A stretch of 64,000 nt of DNA from Streptomyces lavendofoliae (GTDB lineage Bacteria > Actinomycetota > Actinomycetes > Streptomycetales > Streptomycetaceae). The DNA is taken from assembly GCF_014649735.1 (NCBI RefSeq), contig NZ_BMTP01000002.1, positions 115,675 to 179,674 of the forward strand, read 5' to 3'. The translations under genes and the position numbers were made by a program. Shown piece by piece: positions 59,273 to 64,000 of the stretch. Each line of letters starts with the position of its first letter. Position 1 is the stretch's first letter. The notes beneath the pieces were generated by a model. It saw only the letters and a list, made by a program, of their open reading frames with translations, ran no database searches and had not been told where the DNA came from.

Positions 59273-59380
59273 GCCGCCAGGGTGGCGGCCGGGACACGGC
59301 GGCGGCGAGCCTCCTTGCCGTTTCCGCAAAAATCGTCGCTGAACGGCCGACCTCGTCGGCCCCGTCACCCGCACGCGCCG

Positions 59381-60361
59381 CTACCCGTCGGCGCCGGTGT
59401 ACCGGTCCGCGAGCGCGCGGGCCGTCGCGGCGATCAGGGCGCGCAGTTCGGGCGGGCCGAGGACCTCCACGTCGCGGCCGAGGGCGAGGAACTGGTCGTG
59501 TGCGCGGTCCGGCGACTCGACCGGCACCCGGGCGCGCGTCCAGCCGTCCGGTTCGCGCGTGCCGGTGCCGGCCGCGGCCCGGGCGGCGGCGCCGGTGAGC
59601 CGGCTGAGCCCGCGCGGCGAGAGGCGGACCAGGGCCTCGCCCCGGTACAGGCGGGCGTGGAAGTCCCGCTGGTACTCCCGCCAGTGGGCGACCAGGTCGA
59701 AGTCGCCGGGCACGTCGAACGCCTCGTCCGTGACGGTCAGCCGGAGGATCCGGTCGACCCGGTAGGTTCGCGGCCCCGAACCGCCGGGACGCGCCGCCAC
59801 GACGTACCAGCGGCCCGCCTTGAGGACCAGCCCGTACGGCTCCAGGCGGCGGTCGACGTCGGTCGGCTCGGTCCAGCGGCGGTAGCGGACGTCGAGGACC
59901 CGGCCGCGCCACACCGCCTCCGCGACGGCCGGCAGGAACGGGGCGTCGTCGTCCGGCGCGTACCAGCCGGGCGCGTCCAGGTGGAACCGGCGGCTCATCC
60001 GGTCGGCCTGCGCCCGCAGCTCGGTGGGCAGGGCGGCCAGCAGCTTCAGCCGGGCTCCGGCGACGGCCGGGCCGAGCCCGAGGTCGGCCGCCGGGCCGGG
60101 GAGCGCCGTGAGGAACAGCGCCTCCGCCTCTCCGGCGGACAGGCCGGTCAGGTGGGTGCGGTAGCCGGCGAGCAGCTCGTAGCCGCCGCGGTGACCGGCG
60201 TCGCCGTACAGCGGGACGCCCGCCGCGTGCAGGGCCTCGACGTCCCGGTAGACGGTGCGGACCGAGACCTCCAGCTCGGCGGCGAGCCGGGCGGCGGTCA
60301 TCCGGCCCCTGGTCTGGAGCAGGAGCAGGATCGACAGGAGCCGGCTGGACTTCACCGACAC
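59381..60361 (-). CDS. YafY-type HTH and WYL domain regulator
   Basis: 326-residue regulator. Residues 1-60 are an HTH_11-type helix-turn-helix (SSRLLSILLLLQTRGRMTAARLAAELEVSVRTVYRDVEAL). Residues about 138-215 are a WYL domain (RRLEPYGLVLKAGRWYVVAAR), which often binds nucleotides or nucleic acid, followed by the WCX-like C-terminus. Start GTG 60361 lies inside a palindrome; GTG 60355 is a possible alternative. Divergent from the unknown gene at 60395, 33 bp away, which it probably controls together with itself. Confidence 0.87.
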   Translation of the reverse strand: MSVKSSRLLSILLLLQTRGRMTAARLAAELEVSVRTVYRDVEALHAAGVPLYGDAGHRGGYELLAGYRTHLTGLSAGEAEALFLTALPGPAADLGLGPAVAGARLKLLAALPTELRAQADRMSRRFHLDAPGWYAPDDDAPFLPAVAEAVWRGRVLDVRYRRWTEPTDVDRRLEPYGLVLKAGRWYVVAARPGGSGPRTYRVDRILRLTVTDEAFDVPGDFDLVAHWREYQRDFHARLYRGEALVRLSPRGLSRLTGAAARAAAGTGTREPDGWTRARVPVESPDRAHDQFLALGRDVEVLGPPELRALIAATARALADRYTGADG

Positions 60362-60388
60362 AGGGTGTCAGTGAAGCGCTCATAGGGT
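60351..60388. promoter_or_regulatory. Palindromic operator over the YafY start and divergent -10
   Basis: Imperfect 25-bp palindrome 60351-60375: TTCAC-N-GACAC, three bases, GTGTC-N-GTGAA. It covers the YafY start codon and lies just upstream of TAGGGT (60383-60388), a -10 box six bases before ATG 60395 on the plus strand. A bound regulator would block both genes. Confidence 0.65.
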
Positions 60389-60394
60389 CCAGCC

Positions 60395-60880
60395 ATGGCT
60401 TTCGCAGAGAAACTCCTGTCCGTGGCTCCCCCGGTCGAGGTGGCCGGCCGCCACGTCAAGCGCTACCACGTCACCGCCGACCCGTCCGGCATCGCGCCCG
60501 AGGTGCGGGAGGCGGCCTACGCCCTCCTGCCGGAGCTGCTGCCGGAGCCGGACGGGACCACTCCGCCCGCCTCGTTCTCCGTCCTGCACCGGGGCGGCGA
60601 CAGCGGCGCCTACCTCAACACGTACAGCTGGGTGTGGGACAACGTCCTGCACTGTTCCATCGCCGTGGCCGGGCAGCCGGTGCTCGGCTGCCCGGACCGG
60701 GACCCGACGCGTTTCGTGCGCCTGGAGCGCCCCTGGATCGGCTGTGTGTGGGAGCTCCCGCCGCTCGCGCACGAACGGGACGCCTGGGTGCGGCATGTGC
60801 TCGCGCCGGACCGCCCCGACCTCGACGGCTACCTGGCCGACTCGCTGCGGTCGCCGCGGACGGGCGGCACGCGCGCGTAG
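60395..60880 (+). CDS. Unknown cytosolic protein
   Basis: 161-residue protein I do not recognise. No signal peptide or membrane segment; mixed alpha/beta with Cys/Trp-rich mid part (NTYSWVWDNVLHCSIAVAGQPVLGCPD, RPWIGCVWELPPLAHERDAWV). Likely leaderless start at ATG 60395 (TAGGGT box six bases ahead). Divergent from the YafY/WYL regulator, so probably the gene that regulator controls. The last codons and the 3' flank contain a short direct repeat of GGCGGCACGCGCGCGT. Confidence 0.75.
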   Translation: MAFAEKLLSVAPPVEVAGRHVKRYHVTADPSGIAPEVREAAYALLPELLPEPDGTTPPASFSVLHRGGDSGAYLNTYSWVWDNVLHCSIAVAGQPVLGCPDRDPTRFVRLERPWIGCVWELPPLAHERDAWVRHVLAPDRPDLDGYLADSLRSPRTGGTRA

Positions 60881-60903
60881 GCGGCACGCGCGCGTGGACC
60901 GTG

Positions 60904-61209
60904 TCAGCGCGCGCCGTGGGAGGGGGCGATCTCCTGGACGCGGGCGGCGAGCGTGAAGTCCTTCTCCGTGATGGCGCCGCCCGCGTCATGGGTGTTCACG
61001 GTGAGACCGACGGTGTCGTAGCCGAGGGTGAGGTCGGAGTGGTGGTCCAGCTCCTCCTGGATGCGGGCGACGTGGACGACCAGGGCGGTCGCTGCGAAGT
61101 GGGTGCCGAGGCGGTAGGTGCGGGCGATCCGGTCGCCCTCCTGGGACCAGCCGGGCAGTTCGCGCAGCCGGTCCTCGATCTCCTTCTGCGACAGCGGCTC
61201 AGTGGGCAT
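60904..61209 (-). CDS. Pterin-4a-carbinolamine dehydratase-like protein
   Basis: 101-residue protein of the PCD/DCoH family, which dehydrates 4a-hydroxytetrahydrobiopterin. Visible marks: LRELPGWSQEGDRIARTYRLG, the His-rich active site IQEELDHHSDLTLGYDTVGLTVNTHDAGG and ITEKDFTLAARV. Normal length. Convergent with the unknown gene at 60395. The natural partner hydroxylase is not in this window. Confidence 0.92.
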   Translation of the reverse strand: MPTEPLSQKEIEDRLRELPGWSQEGDRIARTYRLGTHFAATALVVHVARIQEELDHHSDLTLGYDTVGLTVNTHDAGGAITEKDFTLAARVQEIAPSHGAR

Positions 61210-61344
61210 GTCCCGTATCTCCCCTTCGGGTCGGTGCGGACGATGACGGTGCGGACGGTGACGACGTGACCCGTGACCCTGACGACGTGACCGTGCCCGT
61301 GACGATACGGTCCGGCGGCCCGGGTCCGTGGTCAACACGTGGGT

Positions 61345-61350
61345 TACCGT
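61345..61350 (+). promoter_or_regulatory. -10 box of a leaderless promoter before the XRE gene
   Basis: TACCGT (TAnnnT) ends seven bases before ATG 61358. No ribosome site lies between. A CACGTG palindrome is next to it. Confidence 0.4.
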
Positions 61351-61357
61351 CTGCGGT

Positions 61358-62158
61358 ATGACAACTGTCGTGACCGGTACGGGAGTAGGGCCGCTGCTGC
61401 GTGCCTGGCGCGAGCGGCGGCGGCTGAGCCAGCTGGAGCTGGCGCTGCGCGCGGACTCGTCGGCCCGGCACATCTCGTTCGTCGAGACGGGACGGTCCCG
61501 TCCGAGCGAGGAGATGGTCCTGCGCCTGGCCGAGCACCTGGAGGTGCCGGTGCGGGAACGCAACGCCTTGTTGCTGGCGGCCGGTTACGCCCCCCGGTAC
61601 ACCGAGACGTCCCTGGACGACCCGTCGCTGGGGACGCTGCGGGCGGGCATCGAGCAGCTGCTGTCCGGGTACGACCCGTATCCGGCGGTCGTCGTGGACA
61701 GCTCGTACACGGTGGTGGCCGCGAACCGGGGCATCGCGATGCTGCTGGACGGACTGCCCGAGCACCTGCTGACCCCGCCGCTGAACGCCATGCGGCTCAC
61801 CCTGCACCCGGAGGGCCTGGCGCCGAGGATCCGCAACCTGCGGGAGTGGCGCGGACACCTGCTGGCCCAGATGGAGCGCCAGCTCGCGCTCGCGCGGTCG
61901 GAACCGCTGCGGCGGGTGTACGAGGAGGTCTCGGCCTACCCGGCGCCCCCGTCGGCGGACGCCGGCGGGGAGGACCGGGAGGAGCCGTACCCCTACTTCG
62001 CCCTGCCGCTGCGGATCGAGCACGAGGGGCAGGTGCTGTCGTTCGTGTCGTCGATCTCGACGTTCAACACGCCGATGGACGTGACGGTCGCCGAGCTGGC
62101 CATCGAGACGCTCCTCCCGGCCGATCCGGCGACGGTCAAGTACCTGCGGTCGCTCTAG
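61358..62158 (+). CDS. XRE-family regulator with MmyB-like ligand domain
   Basis: 266-residue regulator. Residues about 8-65 are an XRE helix-turn-helix (GPLLRAWRERRRLSQLELALRADSSARHISFVETGRSRPS). Residues about 95-265 form the MmyB-like PAS-type domain (YPAVVVDSSYTVVAANRGIAML, and the C-terminal FVSSISTFNTPMDVTVAELAIETLLPAD), which in MmyB relatives binds a fatty acid. Likely leaderless start. Divergent from the pterin dehydratase and overlapping the convergent membrane-protein gene by four bases. Confidence 0.88.
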   Translation: MTTVVTGTGVGPLLRAWRERRRLSQLELALRADSSARHISFVETGRSRPSEEMVLRLAEHLEVPVRERNALLLAAGYAPRYTETSLDDPSLGTLRAGIEQLLSGYDPYPAVVVDSSYTVVAANRGIAMLLDGLPEHLLTPPLNAMRLTLHPEGLAPRIRNLREWRGHLLAQMERQLALARSEPLRRVYEEVSAYPAPPSADAGGEDREEPYPYFALPLRIEHEGQVLSFVSSISTFNTPMDVTVAELAIETLLPADPATVKYLRSL

Positions 62159-62571
62159 CGGCCGGCCGCCCGCAGGGCGGACCACTGGAGGGCGGCGAAC
62201 CCGGCGACGGTGGCGGCCTGCACCGGGATCCACACGGCGCCGGCGGTGCTGGGCGACAGCCAGGCCACGAGCGCCGTCGCGCTGAGCGCCGCCCAGACCA
62301 GGTTGGCCTCCACGACGACCATGACGCCCGTCGCGGGCGGCTGCCGCCGAAAGGCCAGGTGCCCGACGCCGGCCGCGTACGCGGTGAGGAGGACACCGAG
62401 CCCGAGCAGCAGGGTGGCGTCCACCCCGAGGAGCCGCCCGAGGGGCCCGGAGGCGAGACAGTAGGCCAGTCCGTTCGCCCCGGTGACGACGGCGTCCAGG
62501 GCGAGGAAGCGGCGCAGCATGGTGCGCGGCTCGGTGGTGCGGGAGATACCGGCGAGCAATGCCTGGGACAT
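62155..62571 (-). CDS. Small integral membrane protein
   Basis: 138-residue membrane protein with four hydrophobic helices (LALDAVVTGANGLAYCLA, LLLGLGVLLTAYAAGVGHLAF, ANLVWAALSATALVAW, VQAATVAGFAALQWSAL). No enzyme motif seen; the pattern resembles small unknown integral membrane proteins of Streptomyces. Start ATG 62571 has a GGAGG site about nine bases ahead. The stop overlaps the convergent XRE gene. Confidence 0.78.
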   Translation of the reverse strand: MSQALLAGISRTTEPRTMLRRFLALDAVVTGANGLAYCLASGPLGRLLGVDATLLLGLGVLLTAYAAGVGHLAFRRQPPATGVMVVVEANLVWAALSATALVAWLSPSTAGAVWIPVQAATVAGFAALQWSALRAAGR

Positions 62572-62843
62572 GCGGATCAGCCTCCATCGGCGGGGCGTCG
62601 TGGTGTCGGGGACCCGGCGGCCCGGCCGGAGTGCGCCGGCCGGGCCGCCGGTACCGCAAGCCTGCCGGTCGGCCGCGGCGGGGTCGATTACCACCGGGGT
62701 AATGCGGGGCGGGCGGGGGGCCGGCCGCGCGCGGGGGCGGCTCGGTGGCGCGGTGGCGGCGCGGGACGGACAATTCTGGTGTTCCCCGACGGCTCCGCGG
62801 CCGGCCGCTCGCCGGGCGGGCGGCGGAGCGCACCGGAGGTGGC

Positions 62844-63248
62844 ATGACCGATCCACGAGCGGTCCTCCGGCAGGCGCGCCAGGGTCCCGTGCCGCCGCAC
62901 TGGCAGGTCTTCACCAAGCGGCGGGGGCAGTTGTCCGGCTTCTTCCGGGGGACGTCGAACGATCCGGACCCGCTGCTGGTCATCACCCGGGACGGGGCCG
63001 TCGAGTACACCGACGAGCGCAAGCCGCCCGTGGTCGTCGACTTCCGTGAGCTGGCCGGCGTCCGTCTTCAGGTGACCGGGCAGAGCTTCTCCGACAGCTC
63101 CAGCGTGCACCTCTCCGTGTGGCTCGACCTGTTCCACCACGACGGCAGGAAGACGAAGTGGCGCTCCGCGTCGTTCGCCGACGACCTCCGGACGATCCAG
63201 GGCTTCATCGAGGCGTACGCCGTCCACCGGGCCTGGCGCGGGGGCTGA
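62844..63248 (+). CDS. Unknown small cytosolic protein
   Basis: 134-residue soluble protein I do not recognise. The central part (FFRGTSNDPDPLLVITRDGAVEYTDERKPPVVVDFRELAGVRL) has the beta-strand pattern of a PH-like domain, and a C-terminal helix follows (LRTIQGFIEAYAVHRAW). No signal peptide or membrane helix. ATG 62844 follows GGAGG by four bases. It is convergent with the cyclotransferase-like gene, 13 bp apart. Confidence 0.75.
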   Translation: MTDPRAVLRQARQGPVPPHWQVFTKRRGQLSGFFRGTSNDPDPLLVITRDGAVEYTDERKPPVVVDFRELAGVRLQVTGQSFSDSSSVHLSVWLDLFHHDGRKTKWRSASFADDLRTIQGFIEAYAVHRAWRGG

Positions 63249-63261
63249 GACGTGCCCGCCG

Positions 63262-63885
63262 TCAGCCGACGATCAAATCCCTGACGGCCCGCGGGGTCCA
63301 GTGACCCGCCGCTCCGGGACGGGAGGCGAGGTACGCGGCGACGGTGTCCGCGTCCCAGGCGCCCGCCGCGAGGAGGCCGGCGGCGAGGTGGCGCAGGTAG
63401 CCGGCGGAGGGGCTGTTCCAGGCGACGTCGTGCAGGCGCCAGGGGGCCGTGAAGGTGAGCATGGGCAGCCCGTCGAGGGTGCCGGGGCGGACGAGGGTCT
63501 CGTAGCGTCCGCCGCCCAGGACCGCGCGGCCGTCGCGCAGGACGCCGGTCAGGTCGAGGGCGGTGTCCGGGCCGGGGGCGCGGTACATCTCCTGGGCGGC
63601 GATGTCGGCGAACTGCCCGGCGGTGATCCGGTGCGCGCGGGCGAGGACGCGGCCCTCGGCGTACGGGTCGTAGAACGCGCGGCCGCCGGTCCACACCGGG
63701 GACTCGGTGGCGAAGTACAGGGCGCCCTCCAGTTCCACCGGGACGGACGCGGCGGGTGGACGGCGGTCGCGGCAGCCCGGGCAGGAGCGGGCACCGCCCG
63801 GTGGCGTACCGCCGGCGATGTAGTGGGCCAGGCGGTCGGTGTGCGTGTTGGAGCCGTAGGACGTGTACCAGACCTCCGTCGTCAT
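63262..63885 (-). CDS. Gamma-glutamylcyclotransferase-like protein
   Basis: 207-residue protein with the GGCT-like start VWYTSYGSNTHTDRLAHYI (the YGSN phosphate-type loop). ARSCPGCRDRRPP carries a CxxC pair. The family cleaves gamma-glutamyl amides by cyclisation; the branch here is often misnamed histone deacetylase in Streptomyces annotations. The usual catalytic Glu downstream is not obvious, so activity is uncertain. The start region is clean; a 115-bp regulatory stretch follows it to the window edge. Confidence 0.75.
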   Translation of the reverse strand: MTTEVWYTSYGSNTHTDRLAHYIAGGTPPGGARSCPGCRDRRPPAASVPVELEGALYFATESPVWTGGRAFYDPYAEGRVLARAHRITAGQFADIAAQEMYRAPGPDTALDLTGVLRDGRAVLGGGRYETLVRPGTLDGLPMLTFTAPWRLHDVAWNSPSAGYLRHLAAGLLAAGAWDADTVAAYLASRPGAAGHWTPRAVRDLIVG

Positions 63886-63920
63886 GCCTCGAACGTAACC
63901 GGCGCGGCGCGTGAAGCTGC

Positions 63921-63960
63921 GCTGTTGACCCGCTTAAGAAAACCTCGATGGACGCGGCGG
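63921..63960. promoter_or_regulatory. AT-richer control element at the right edge
   Basis: TTGACC (63925-63930) followed by CGCTTAAGAAAACCTCGATGGACG. This AT-rich patch contrasts strongly with the flanks. It looks like a promoter for a gene beyond the window (plus strand) or the divergent cyclotransferase-like gene; no -10 at correct spacing. Confidence 0.35.
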
Positions 63961-64000
63961 GCGCGGGTGGGCAGATTGGTGCGCGTTCACGATCTCCGCC

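Overview
The window is a piece of actinobacterial chromosome, almost certainly Streptomyces. Evidence: very high GC with strong third-position GC, GTG/TTG starts, many 1-4 bp ATGA/GTGA gene overlaps, at least seven genes with a TAnnnT -10 box only 6-8 nt before the start codon (leaderless type), and Streptomyces-typical families (2-methylisoborneol operon with an encapsulin, DUF5133, ROK regulator, fdhD, coupled ABC cassettes). I see no insertion sequence, integrase, prophage or CRISPR array. About 52 protein genes and one tRNA-Leu(GAG) are supported.

Layout. 1-9274: mixed metabolic and regulatory genes (DCC-family tail, DUF5133, homocysteine S-methyltransferase, DUF2264, a divergent AraC-GATase regulator/oxidoreductase pair, a periplasmic-binding-fold protein without a signal peptide, a Clp-N/HTH protein under a tandem palindromic operator, a PucR-type regulator). 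9370-12208: lutABC lactate-oxidation operon. 12452-16105: encapsulin shell, 2-methylisoborneol synthase and geranyl diphosphate C-methyltransferase, i.e. a compartmentalised odorant pathway. 16207-20130: HTH-flavin-type fusion protein, then a phosphorylase (GH65) with its beta-phosphoglucomutase-like partner. 20355-22699: a TPR protein coupled to a polyprenyl diphosphate synthase with a long disordered N-terminus. 23159-29813: a peptide export locus with a cysteine-free GG-leader precursor, HlyD-like adaptor, peptidase-ABC exporter, second large ABC exporter and a small Sec-secreted peptide.

29942-30029 is the tRNA. 30322-38700 (minus) is an Ebo-like operon: inositol-phosphate-synthase-like protein, UbiA-like EboC, sugar isomerase-like TIM barrel, EboA, TatD-like EboB, EboE, phosphodiesterase-like protein, and a Tat-exported TIM barrel. 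38791-50186 (minus) is a sugar catabolic locus: ROK regulator, ribose/xylose-type ABC transporter (ATPase, permease, binding protein), Gfo/Idh dehydrogenase, TIM-barrel isomerase, and a giant secreted five-domain enzyme. The ROK gene and the giant gene share an upstream sequence element, suggesting one regulon.

50502-64000: ketoacyl-ACP synthase III, a decayed formate dehydrogenase tail directly before fdhD, a ferredoxin-like protein, a long-chain acyl-CoA ligase, an aldo/keto reductase, a permease pair with a Zur-like box and a His-rich loop, a His-tailed methyltransferase, a YafY/WYL regulator with an operator over its start, pterin dehydratase, an XRE regulator, a small membrane protein, an unknown cytosolic protein and a cyclotransferase-like protein.

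The most unusual parts are the export locus with an unmodified-looking precursor peptide, the possible second encapsulin cargo, the giant five-domain secreted protein, and the Ebo-like operon carrying an inositol-phosphate-synthase homologue.
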